From Nitrospira sp. (GTDB lineage: Bacteria; Nitrospirota; Nitrospiria; Nitrospirales; Nitrospiraceae): a stretch of 35,409 bases of DNA. Below, piece after piece: positions 15,560-23,064 of the stretch. The stretch covers positions 1-35,409 of the forward strand of contig JANDJK010000018.1 in assembly GCA_024330925.1 (NCBI GenBank), read 5' to 3'. Made by a program: the position numbers and the translations under genes. The notes under the pieces were generated by a model. The model was not told where the DNA came from and ran no database searches. It was given only the letters and a program-made list of their open reading frames with translations. Numbering within the stretch: position 1 is the first letter of the stretch; each line of letters starts with the position of its first letter.

Positions 15560-17602
15560 GTGAACCAAAGGCGTTCTAGCGGTGCAGTCGTTGTCATTCT
15601 TACCACGATCATCCTGTTGAGCAGCGGTTGCTGGTGGTCAACGGGACGAACGAAACAGGCCGTTGGCAACGGGGACGTTGGGGCGTCCAGTGAACCGATC
15701 AATCTTCGGCCATCGCTGTGGATTGCTCCCAGCCTGACGGGGGCAACACTCTCCTATGCCAATGCCTGCGGCGAGTCACAGGTGGTTTCAGTTGGAGGTC
15801 CGCTCACCGACATCATTACCGAGAAACTTGGTCGGGCGTTTTCTGGGCTGGTGCTGAATGAGGAGTTGGGGCATGTGGCGGGAACTGCGGGAACGGATGG
15901 TGTGATCGAAATTGGGGTAGGGACCAAACGAGCAGAACTGTTTCTGCCTCCCCGAACCGCCGGCACCTATGCGGCACGAATTACCTTGGAACTTGAAGCT
16001 GCTTTTCTGGCCGAGGATGGGACGGCGCTGTTTCATACCAAGTTTCAGGAGACTGGGCATGGCGAGGTGCAAGTGGCCGACCAGTCCTGTGAGGTTAGCG
16101 GGGTGGAGGCACTTGTCAGACAAACAAGTGAAGCGGTGGGGGAGCGGCTGTTGAAACAATTACGTGACACGACTCGTATTCGTGAGTACGCCAAACAGAA
16201 GGGATCTACTCCACGGGTGGCCTCCGTGCCATTGGCTCCTGGGCTTCCCATGTTGCCGAACGGGGAAGTTGCTGAGGGAGCCCTGTTCCGTCCGGTGACT
16301 CCGCCGGCTTCTGTGCTTCAGGAGACTACGCTGGCGTTTCTTGCCATTGTGCGGGATGAAAGTCAGGATCATCTGCTAGATCCTGGTGAAGCGCTCACCA
16401 TCGAGGTCGAGGTTAAAAACGAGGGGCCGGTGGAGGCCAAGAATGTAGAAGTTGTGATCGGTGGCACCGGTCTGTTAACCAAGCAATTTCCTCCGGTGCT
16501 TCTCATTGGCACCGTGCGGCCAGGAGAAGTGAAAGCGGTGTCTGTGACCAAACCGGTGCCACCGCTCAGGGAGGAACAGGACGGGGAACTAGTGTTAAGC
16601 ATTCGCAGCCTGACCCCCCTTGAACCACCACCGACTCCGAAACAGTTTGTGCTTCCGGTGAAGACTGACAAAAGTTCTGCTGATGCGGCTGATGCGGAGG
16701 TGTTCAAGATTGACCAACCACCAGTACCGTTGAGCTTATCTAAGCAGGCGAAAGCGGTTGTTATTGCGATTGGCATCGGGACTTTTCGGGACGAGCATGT
16801 ACCTCCTCTCAAGTATGCGGAGCGCGATGCAACGGTCATGGCAGCGTATCTCAAGACCATTGCCAGTGTTCCCGATCGGCGAGCGCGTCTATTGGTAGAT
16901 CACTTTGCATTGAAGGAGGACCTCGAAGACGTTTTTGACGACTGGCTGCCCAAACACGTCGATGCTGAAACGGTGGTGTACATTTTCTATGCAGGGCGGG
17001 CGTTGGTTGATGGGAAAACAGGAGCAGTCTCACTCGTGCCCTTCGATGGGAGCACCAAATCGACAAAACGATTATATCCGATTCGACGGTTACAGCAGAC
17101 TTTAGCCCGCTTGCCGATCCAACGAGTAATCATGATGTTTGACGTGTCGTTAGATCCTTGGCCGGGAGCCAATCCTGCCACAACTCCCCATCCTGATTGG
17201 TGGGAAGGAGCTGATGAAGAAAAAGATCACGTGATGTGGATGGTGGGCAATAGGAGCCTGCAGGAAGCGCATGTCTATGATCCGGGCAAGCACGGGTTGT
17301 TTACGTATTATCTGCTCAAGGGGATGCAAGGTCTGGCAGATATCGATCGAGATGGCACTGTGGTCGCGGGAGAACTTTGCCTCTATGCTCGCAAGGAAGT
17401 CATCCATACCGCGAGGGAACAGTTTGGAAGCTCCCAATATCCTCTCTGTTCCCCTCCACCAGGACAGGGGGCGGTGGTCAGAATTCATCCCATGGCACGA
17501 GGTAACAATCCAAAATCTGCTGCTTCTGTCAAGCAGACGGCTCCCTCGGAGGAAGTGCCTCGTTCTACCGACCAGCCACTCAAAGTGGGGCCGGGATTGT
17601 AA
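15560..17602 (+). CDS. Lipoprotein with degenerate caspase (peptidase C14-like) domain
   Basis: 680 aa. A signal peptide ends in a lipobox, LLSSGC (Cys24). Residues about 30-215 form an uncharacterised exported region. About 255-355 resembles a CARDB-like immunoglobulin fold (LDPGEALTIEVEVKNEG). About 395-630 has the caspase/metacaspase fold: VVIAIGIGTF, then VVYIFYAG, then RVIMMFDVS. The catalytic His of the usual FYAGHG motif is Arg480, and the catalytic Cys of the usual DACFS motif is Ser530 (FDVSLD), so protease activity is unlikely. A DIDRDGTVVAGEL stretch near the end looks like a Ca2+-binding EF-hand loop, common in caspase-like proteins. GTG 15560 is supported by GGGAGGA (15544-15550). 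Role unknown; scaffold or sensor at the outer membrane or periplasm is a guess. Confidence 0.8.
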   Translation: MNQRRSSGAVVVILTTIILLSSGCWWSTGRTKQAVGNGDVGASSEPINLRPSLWIAPSLTGATLSYANACGESQVVSVGGPLTDIITEKLGRAFSGLVLNEELGHVAGTAGTDGVIEIGVGTKRAELFLPPRTAGTYAARITLELEAAFLAEDGTALFHTKFQETGHGEVQVADQSCEVSGVEALVRQTSEAVGERLLKQLRDTTRIREYAKQKGSTPRVASVPLAPGLPMLPNGEVAEGALFRPVTPPASVLQETTLAFLAIVRDESQDHLLDPGEALTIEVEVKNEGPVEAKNVEVVIGGTGLLTKQFPPVLLIGTVRPGEVKAVSVTKPVPPLREEQDGELVLSIRSLTPLEPPPTPKQFVLPVKTDKSSADAADAEVFKIDQPPVPLSLSKQAKAVVIAIGIGTFRDEHVPPLKYAERDATVMAAYLKTIASVPDRRARLLVDHFALKEDLEDVFDDWLPKHVDAETVVYIFYAGRALVDGKTGAVSLVPFDGSTKSTKRLYPIRRLQQTLARLPIQRVIMMFDVSLDPWPGANPATTPHPDWWEGADEEKDHVMWMVGNRSLQEAHVYDPGKHGLFTYYLLKGMQGLADIDRDGTVVAGELCLYARKEVIHTAREQFGSSQYPLCSPPPGQGAVVRIHPMARGNNPKSAASVKQTAPSEEVPRSTDQPLKVGPGL

Positions 17603-17627
17603 GAGGATTCTCCCACTGGCCTCTTGA

Positions 17628-17656
17628 TTGACACTCAGATGTCTCACCAGTATGAT
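17628..17656 (+). promoter_or_regulatory. Promoter of tRNA-Thr
   Basis: Perfect TTGACA (17628-17633), 17-base spacer, TATGAT (17651-17656, five of six). Transcription would start near 17663, some 19 bases before the tRNA. It is the best sigma70-type match in the window. Confidence 0.8.
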
Positions 17657-17681
17657 GGCCTTCGTTCGGTCTTTCCCAGGT

Positions 17682-17757
17682 GCCGGCGTAGCTCAGTCGG
17701 TAGAGCAGCGGTTTCGTAAACCGCAGGTCGCCCGTTCAATCCGGGTCGCCGGCTCCA
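17682..17757 (+). tRNA. tRNA-Thr (anticodon CGT)
   Basis: 76 bases folding as a standard cloverleaf. The acceptor stem GCCGGCG (17682-17688) pairs with CGCCGGC (17747-17753). The D arm is GCTC/GAGC. The anticodon stem GCGGT (17708-17712) pairs with ACCGC (17720-17724), with loop TTCGTAA and anticodon CGT at 17715-17717, which reads ACG (Thr). The T arm GCCCG/CGGGT has one wobble pair. The discriminator is T and CCA is encoded (17755-17757). Confidence 0.97.
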
Positions 17758-18052
17758 TGTTCTAGCGGAGTGGCTGTCTCCCGATACTCGTAGGTGCTCC
17801 TACCGCTCTACAAGAGAGCCATTCATCGATAATCTTACGTTTGATTGCTATGACGCTCTGTGAGCTGTGGTACGTTGTGCACCTCTCTTGTGCGCGAGGG
17901 CTGATCGGGAGAGACTGACTTCAAATGACAGGGGATATCTCGCTGACGCTCCGAGTACCCTCCTTTTGAAGGACTTCTTTTCAGGCTGGTGTCGATCGGC
18001 ATGGCAGGTAAGCTTTAAACCAGGATGACGCATTTCTGAAAGAAGATGGACC

Positions 18053-18190
18053 ATGATTTGCTCTCGATGTGAAGGCTTGCGGTTGGACGAGTATCTCTTT
18101 GATCTGAGAGGCTGTGTGGAGAGATGGGACTTATCCTGGTGCTGTGTGGCTTGCGGTCATCGTGACGATACTGTCATGCAGGCTCATTGA
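18053..18190 (+). CDS. Small Cys-rich, zinc-ribbon-like protein
   Basis: 45 aa. It begins MICSRCEGL and ends with a CCVACGHRDD segment, so two CxxC pairs (Cys3/Cys6 and Cys31/Cys34) are spaced as in a small zinc ribbon. Trp residues precede the second pair. The pattern resembles short putative zinc-binding proteins common in Nitrospira genomes, as far as I recall. The ribosome binding site is weak. A hairpin formed by GCAGGCTC and GAGCTTGC (18178-18196) spans the stop codon. It stands alone downstream of the tRNA. Function unknown; a nucleic-acid or regulatory role is only a guess. Confidence 0.6.
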   Translation: MICSRCEGLRLDEYLFDLRGCVERWDLSWCCVACGHRDDTVMQAH

Positions 18191-18310
18191 GCTTGCAACA
18201 CTCGTGAAGCGTTGCCTTCCGCTCTTGTGCATTCTCCCACTGGGAAGGGATTGACCGTCACTTCTGACGCCCCTGCTTCATGAGCAACGGCACCCCTTTT
18301 CCTGGAAGAG

Positions 18311-18351
18311 AAAAGTCTTCCTGGAGTCGTCAGGTGACGACTCCAGGAAGA
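18311..18351 (-). terminator. Strong hairpin terminator, minus strand
   Basis: A perfect 16-bp inverted repeat (18316-18331 and 18336-18351) with a 4-base loop. Read on the minus strand the stem is followed by CTTTTCTC, so it should terminate the 39-aa gene that ends at 18419. On the plus strand no T run follows. Confidence 0.75.
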
Positions 18352-18418
18352 ATAGCATCCCGGCTGCTCTTCCGAACGAGAGGAGGCGATGGAAACCGGA
18401 GTGAACGCTCCGTCTTCC

Positions 18419-18538
18419 TCATTTCATAAAGCCGGCCGTCATCAGGGCGAAGGACAAAATCCCCACCACAAACGCCGCTGCGAGGAAGATCCATCCTTTA
18501 TTCTCCTTCAGCTCGTCCAAGATATGCACGTCGCGCAT
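18419..18538 (-). CDS. 39-aa single-TM membrane peptide
   Basis: A tiny gene preceded by an excellent ribosome binding site (AAGGAGGTGAGG, ending a few bases before the ATG on the minus strand). The peptide begins MRDVHILDELKENKGW, then has one hydrophobic helix (about 16-37) and ends in Lys. The perfect hairpin at 18316-18351 lies about 70 bases past its stop, so it is probably an independent transcript or the tail of the regulator unit upstream on this strand. Such peptides often sit on a larger membrane complex, but nothing here identifies the partner. Confidence 0.7.
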   Translation of the reverse strand: MRDVHILDELKENKGWIFLAAAFVVGILSFALMTAGFMK

Positions 18539-18704
18539 CTTCCTCACCTCCTTGGCTGATCATCTGATGAAACCGACAATGACTACCCCCATTGGAGGGC
18601 TCGGGATGAACAAGTAACAATTTATCGCCTTGCATCCTTTCTTGCTATCACCCCATCGATTGAATTCGTATCGCTCGTTTGGGCGAGGCAAAAACCAGGA
18701 GGAA

Positions 18705-19382
18705 TTACTTCGCATTTAGAAAAGCCAATACAGCTTCAACCCGTCCGTCAACGCCGAGTTTGCGGTAGATGTGGTGCAAGTGAGTTTTCACTGTATCGAG
18801 AGACACACACAATTGGTCAGCAATTTCCTTGTTCGTGCGACCCATGGCCGCGCAGGCTAAAATTTCACGTTCGCGGTCGGTCAGGCTCGACAGGGGGACG
18901 CTTTCGGTGGGAGATCGTTGCCCGACTGATTCCAGCGCCTGCCTCGCAAAGTGATCAGGTGTATACGGCGAGAGCAGATGTTCTCCCCGATGGGCGGCGC
19001 GGATACAGCGCAAGAGGTCGTCCGTGTCCGCATCCTTGAGGATATAGCCGAACGCGCCGGCTTGGACCGCTTCGACGATGCGCGCGTCGTCGTCATTGGC
19101 TGACAACACCAACACCTTCGTGTCAGGCACGCACCCGTGAATCAATTTGGTGGCGGTGACACCGTCGCGGCTTGGCGTGTCCACGTCGATCAGCGCGAGG
19201 TCAGGCTTGTGCGCTAAGGCCAGATTCAGTGCCTCACGTCCGTCGGCGGCTTCCGCGACGACACGGAGATCTCGTTCCTGCTCCAGGAGCGCGCGCAGAC
19301 TTCGCCTGATCAGGCGATATCGTTCGGCCAGCAGTATCCGGATCGACACCGCCCGATCTTTTGGGGAGGACGCACGAATCAT
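18705..19382 (-). CDS. NarL/LuxR-family response regulator with atypical receiver
   Basis: 225 aa. The N-terminal receiver (about 13-130) keeps the phosphoacceptor position (Asp66, LALID), Ser94 and Lys116 (YILKD). The acidic pair that normally binds Mg2+ (DD in LADDH-type motifs) reads Glu20-Arg21 (LAERY), so phosphorylation may be altered or lost. The C-terminal LuxR helix-turn-helix (about 166-210) is intact: LTDREREIL, NKEIADQL and VKTHLHHIYRKLGV. A TTG three bases upstream could also start the frame; neither has a clear ribosome binding site. No histidine kinase is nearby. It ends a minus-strand unit with the two membrane-protein genes at 19401 and 19619, which suggests it responds to them. 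Confidence 0.9.
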   Translation of the reverse strand: MIRASSPKDRAVSIRILLAERYRLIRRSLRALLEQERDLRVVAEAADGREALNLALAHKPDLALIDVDTPSRDGVTATKLIHGCVPDTKVLVLSANDDDARIVEAVQAGAFGYILKDADTDDLLRCIRAAHRGEHLLSPYTPDHFARQALESVGQRSPTESVPLSSLTDREREILACAAMGRTNKEIADQLCVSLDTVKTHLHHIYRKLGVDGRVEAVLAFLNAK

Positions 19383-19400
19383 CAACCACTCATCACAGGC

Positions 19401-19580
19401 TCACGCGGCTTGGCGATGCCCGCCGCTGGCATGTCCCACAGCCGTTCCCGCTTCACTGGCCATTTTTTCCTTGGGAGGAAGAGACCGAGTCTCGCGGGGC
19501 GTCAGGAACATCACACATACGAGAGTCAAACTCACCAGGATGATGAGGGTTCCGACAATTCCCCAATATCCCCACGACAT
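19401..19580 (-). CDS. Small single-TM membrane protein
   Basis: 59 aa. One hydrophobic helix (about 4-27) is followed by a polar tail rich in Lys, Glu and His, ending in GHASGGHRQAA. I chose ATG 19580, with GGCAGGTG just upstream on this strand; the frame extends to 19643, but those residues are not convincing. It lies between the 316-aa membrane protein and the response regulator, 18 bases before the latter. I do not recognise a family. Confidence 0.6.
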   Translation of the reverse strand: MSWGYWGIVGTLIILVSLTLVCVMFLTPRETRSLPPKEKMASEAGTAVGHASGGHRQAA

Positions 19581-19618
19581 ACAGCACCTGCCCGCATCGC
19601 CATGACGCGGGTCCTTTC

Positions 19619-20569
19619 CTAGGATGCGAGGCGATACATCCATCGAGAGGCATCGTGTTGCGCCTTAGCGAGTTCTTTTTCTTCTCTGATGCGCGCAGCC
19701 CACGACAAGCCGATGATAAAAATCGTTGCCAGCAGGCAAACGGCGGCAGCGAGATACGCAAACGGGACATCGGGCCAGGTGGCCGATCGCTCGGCAGTAA
19801 CGATATCTGCAACCGGCATCCCTGCAACGGCTGTGGCTTGGATGGCTCGATCGGTCGAGGCTTGGCCGAATGAGGCTGCGAAGATGAGGCTCCCCATCTG
19901 TTCTTGCTGCATGGCTCGAACCTGATCGGCTTCCAGTTGAACCAGCGCCAACTGCACCAGTGCCGCGCCCAGCCGTTCTTGAATCGCCCCGGCCTGCTGG
20001 CGATGGGCTCGGATGGCCTCAACGAGGCGCTGTCCCAGGGTTGCTTGCCATGTAGAAGAAAATTGCTGGTTCATGAGATGGCCCCTGCTCTCAACGAGAC
20101 GAATCTGCTCGCTGTTGAAGGCCGAATGGAGCTGGTCCGCCGACACGAGGCCGCTCCGCACGCCGCGGCTGGTGAAATTGACGATCGCTCGCCCCATGAC
20201 TTCCTGGACACGGGCCATGTGCTGGGCTGGGGCGGTTGCAGCATAGTGCATGACAGGGCCGAGAGGCCCGCCGGGCTTCGACACGAACTCTTCGTAGGCG
20301 AGTGTGGCCCGGTTCCATTCTGCGGCGGCCAGGGCAATCGCTCGGTTGGACCGTCGCTCAAACAGGCTTTGCTCGACGATGGCCTGCCCTATCGCCGGCT
20401 GGAGCCAAGCCATTCCCGATTGCAATCCTCTGTGTTGCTCGGGCGACGATGGCGACAACGCTGTGTGATACGTGCCACCGGCGGCGATGAAGAACAACAA
20501 GGCTCCGAACAGAATTGCACAGAGACCAACACCGACAGCGACATCGATGGTGTTGTAACGGTAGGACAT
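19619..20569 (-). CDS. Two-TM membrane protein with extracytoplasmic helical domain
   Basis: 316 aa. A transmembrane helix near the N terminus (about 12-30) and another near the C terminus (about 272-292) flank a roughly 240-residue, Ala/Gln-rich, strongly helical region. This is the layout of a sensor domain such as a four-helix bundle, but only a short charged cytoplasmic tail follows (REEKELAKAQ) and no kinase, HAMP or cyclase domain. ATG 20569 is supported by AAGGAGG, five bases upstream on this strand. TGCCAC and GTGGCA (20582-20608 region) can pair immediately upstream of that site and might control its access. It is first in a unit with the small membrane protein and the orphan regulator. 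Family not recognised. Confidence 0.8.
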   Translation of the reverse strand: MSYRYNTIDVAVGVGLCAILFGALLFFIAAGGTYHTALSPSSPEQHRGLQSGMAWLQPAIGQAIVEQSLFERRSNRAIALAAAEWNRATLAYEEFVSKPGGPLGPVMHYAATAPAQHMARVQEVMGRAIVNFTSRGVRSGLVSADQLHSAFNSEQIRLVESRGHLMNQQFSSTWQATLGQRLVEAIRAHRQQAGAIQERLGAALVQLALVQLEADQVRAMQQEQMGSLIFAASFGQASTDRAIQATAVAGMPVADIVTAERSATWPDVPFAYLAAAVCLLATIFIIGLSWAARIREEKELAKAQHDASRWMYRLAS

Positions 20570-21049
20570 AGAGACCTCCTTGCCACCAGGATGACCACTC
20601 GTGTGGCAGCGAGTTGCTCGGAAGATCAACCGAGGCGTCCGTCAAGGACACTCCTCGTCGCGGAGTGATGGAAGAGAAAGAAGAGACGGAGGGGAGACTG
20701 CACCTGCCACCTCCGTCCCGTTCGAGTTTCGCGTAACGGAGGATCATGGCCCCCACCTTTTAAAAAGAGACGGGCGGCACAGGTTCACTCTACGCCCCGT
20801 GGTCATGGCGGTCAAGGGGGGGCAGTGGGGGGTAAATGGCGAAGAAGCGATCGGTGGTTGCCCATCGGCTGTTCGCAGGGGCGTCCAAGACGGCTTGGGG
20901 GCTCTTGACAATGTCCTCGTGAACGATGATAGTGCGGCAGCTCTGGATGGTCGTGTCGGCAAGGCCGACAAGCTTGCTCGAGGGAATCGAGCGGGAGCGA
21001 TCAGACGTTGTGCGAGCCGGAGCGCGGTTTGGTGTGAGAGGAGACGGTG
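20570..21049 (+). other. Intergenic region, no supported gene
   Basis: 480 bases between divergent genes. Open frames on both strands are low-complexity in composition and lack ribosome binding sites. I see two small inverted repeats: CACTCC/GGAGTG around 20649-20667 and ACGGAGG/CCTCCGT at 20686-20692 and 20710-20716. I looked for a cobalamin riboswitch before the BtuF-like gene and found no conserved B12 box. Confidence 0.4.
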
Positions 21050-22024
21050 ATGAGGATTGTCTCGCTTCTTCCCAGTGCAACGGAGATGATTTGTGCGTTG
21101 GGATTGGAGGAGTGCCTGGTTGGCGTCACCCATGAGTGCGACTTTCCACCGTTTGTCAACGCCCTTCCCAAGGTCACGCACACCGTGATTCCAACAGATT
21201 CATCAAGCGCCGACATCGATCGACTGGTCCGCGAACAGTTACGGACGACACAGGCTCTGTACCGGCTTGACTTTCCGATCCTTGCGCAACTGCGGCCTGA
21301 TCTGATCGTCACTCAAGCGTTGTGTGACGTGTGTGCTGTGGCCGAAGATGAAGTCCGTTCTGCCGTCTGCGCACTGCCGGGAACGCCTCGCGTTGTCAGT
21401 TTGGAGCCGCACACGCTTGCGGAGGTCTTCGACGCCATCCGCCATCTGGCCGAGCTGACGGGAGTTCGGCAACGGGGGGAGGAGGTGGTCCATGCGTTGA
21501 AGGCCAGGGTGGAAGCAGTCGCGATCAAAAGCACGGGACTTCGAGACCGACCGCGCGTCGCATTGCTCGAATGGTTGGATCCGCCGTTCTCCAGTGGACA
21601 TTGGGGGCCAGAATTAGTCCAATTGGCGGGCGGTGTGGAAGGGATAGGGCGAGCGGGGCAACGGTCGAGAACCGTATGTTGGGATGAAGTGATCACGTGG
21701 GAGCCGGAGGCGATCGTGATTGCCTGTTGTGGCTTCTCTGTCGAACGCACGCTGGCTGACCTGCCTCACTTGTGGGCTGTTCCTGGTTGGCAGACACTGC
21801 CTGCTGTTCGAGATGGCCGTGTGTATGTGGTGGACGGATCGCAGTATTTTAGCCGTCCCGGTCCTCGACTCGTGGACAGTTTAGAGATTTTGGCTCATGC
21901 GCTCCACCCCGCAGTTCATCGTTTGCCCCCTGGATTGCCCCCGCCTCTTCGTGTGGATCAGTCGATGATGGCGCGCCACGAGCTAACGCGGCTAAAACAC
22001 CAAAGTTCCACGTTCGCCGTTTGA
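21050..22024 (+). CDS. BtuF-like cobalamin-binding-type protein without signal peptide
   Basis: 324 aa. It resembles the periplasmic-binding-protein fold of BtuF and other cobalamin-binding proteins: opening RIVSLLPSATEMICALG, then ECDFPP, then PDLIVTQ, and a C-terminal VYVVDGSQYFSRPGPR. There is no signal sequence or lipobox, so it is expected in the cytoplasm, unlike classical BtuF. ATG 21050 is supported by GAGGAG six bases upstream; a GTG three bases earlier is possible. It is followed after four bases by a DUF71 ATPase gene. Comparative genomics of DUF71 (COG2102) predicted a B12-salvage subgroup that clusters with such proteins, so this pair probably acts in corrinoid handling. Confidence 0.82.
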   Translation: MRIVSLLPSATEMICALGLEECLVGVTHECDFPPFVNALPKVTHTVIPTDSSSADIDRLVREQLRTTQALYRLDFPILAQLRPDLIVTQALCDVCAVAEDEVRSAVCALPGTPRVVSLEPHTLAEVFDAIRHLAELTGVRQRGEEVVHALKARVEAVAIKSTGLRDRPRVALLEWLDPPFSSGHWGPELVQLAGGVEGIGRAGQRSRTVCWDEVITWEPEAIVIACCGFSVERTLADLPHLWAVPGWQTLPAVRDGRVYVVDGSQYFSRPGPRLVDSLEILAHALHPAVHRLPPGLPPPLRVDQSMMARHELTRLKHQSSTFAV

Positions 22025-22028
22025 TCTG

Positions 22029-22739
22029 ATGCCCCGCAGAATCCTCCTCTCCTGGAGTTCCGGTAAGGACAGTGCATGGACCTTACATGTGTTGAGGGCA
22101 GAGTCAGATGTCCACGTGATCGGCCTCTTGACGACAGTCAGCACCCTCCATGGGCGGGTCTCCACGCATGCGACCAGGCTTGACATTCTTCAAGCGCAGG
22201 CCCGCGCGGTCGGGCTTCCCCTGCAGCCGATTCTTCTGCCTCAACCCTGCTCCAACGAGGTCTATGAAGCGGTCATGCGTCAAGCGATTGAAGAGGGGAT
22301 CAAGATGGGTGCGACCCACCTTGCCTTTGGCGATCTGTTGCTGGAAGACATCCGGGCATATCGAATCAAGCAGCTCGAGGGGACTGGTCTGACGCCGCTT
22401 TTCCCACTGTGGCAGGAGCCGACAGCACTGCTGGCGCGTCGCATGGTTGATGCTGGGCTCAAGGCGGTGGTGACGTGTGTGGATCTCAAGCGATTGCCTT
22501 CTTCCTTTGCTGGCCGGTGGTTTGACCATTCCTTTCTTGACGACCTGCCAGCCGGCATCGATCCGTGCGGCGAGAACGGTGAGTTTCATACCTGCGTGCT
22601 TGATGGTCCGATGTTTTCTCAACCGGTACGGGCGACGGTCGGTGAAGTTGTCGAACGGGACGGATTCTGTTTCGCCGACCTTGTGCTGGAAGAGGGCCAG
22701 CGGCATGAACAAGCAATAGCTCCGTCGGATACACAGTGA
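22029..22739 (+). CDS. DUF71/COG2102 PP-loop ATPase, probable B12-salvage subgroup
   Basis: 236 aa. The N terminus has the PP-loop SGKDS (residues 11-15) of adenine-nucleotide alpha hydrolases, which activate a carboxylate with ATP. The family includes eukaryotic and archaeal diphthine-ammonia ligase, but bacteria lack diphthamide, so bacterial members must do something else. A GENGEFHTCVLDGP segment near residues 180-195 is typical of DUF71. It starts four bases after the BtuF-like gene and is surely co-transcribed. The published prediction for this pairing is cobalamin or cobinamide salvage, for example amidation; the exact reaction is unproven. Confidence 0.85.
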   Translation: MPRRILLSWSSGKDSAWTLHVLRAESDVHVIGLLTTVSTLHGRVSTHATRLDILQAQARAVGLPLQPILLPQPCSNEVYEAVMRQAIEEGIKMGATHLAFGDLLLEDIRAYRIKQLEGTGLTPLFPLWQEPTALLARRMVDAGLKAVVTCVDLKRLPSSFAGRWFDHSFLDDLPAGIDPCGENGEFHTCVLDGPMFSQPVRATVGEVVERDGFCFADLVLEEGQRHEQAIAPSDTQ

Positions 22740-22810
22740 TCCCCAAGAGCGGGCGTCGGACTGCCGCGCACTTCTGGATTTCATACGGAGCGAGCGTGCA
22801 GGAAGTTTAC

Positions 22811-22839
22811 TTGACTGGTCATGCCACCTTCTGTATAAC
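22811..22839 (+). promoter_or_regulatory. Candidate sigma70-type promoter upstream of the beta-barrel gene
   Basis: TTGACT (22811-22816), a 17-base spacer and TATAAC (22834-22839): ten of twelve consensus bases. The gene at 23065 is next on this strand, giving a leader of about 220 bases. Within the leader I see no gene I support (the minus frame at 22819-23010 is discussed among rejections). Confidence 0.6.
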
Positions 22840-23064
22840 CCCACCGAGACTCTGATCTTTGAGTGACAGAAGTCCATCGAACACATAATCTCCGTGGAGG
22901 AAAGCATGGATCCCAGCGGAAGTCGCGATCAGAGAAGCACAGGCGGTGTATTGCTCACCTCCACGGCCACAGGTGTTTGCCTTCCTGCTCACCTCTTCTA
23001 ATGAATCCATGGTGACATGACGGCTCCTGCCCGGTCTGTGAAGGCTGGGCGGAAAGGAGTGGTC

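Noticed and set aside
17682..18052. tRNA-Thr as an integration site for a mobile element
   Set aside because: I found no duplicated tRNA 3' end, integrase or phage gene in the window.
18389..18557. Plus-strand 56-codon frame with AGGAGG just upstream
   Set aside because: Antisense to the 39-aa gene; the translation is His/Pro-rich and lacks features, and spacing of the AGGAGG is very short.
20601..21181. Overlapping frames on both strands upstream of the BtuF-like gene
   Set aside because: Atypical residue composition, no ribosome binding sites and no domains.
22819..23010. 63-codon minus-strand frame beginning MDSLEEVSRKANTC
   Set aside because: Protein-like composition, but no ribosome binding site, no known family, and it overlaps a strong plus-strand promoter. 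It could be a remnant; not supported.
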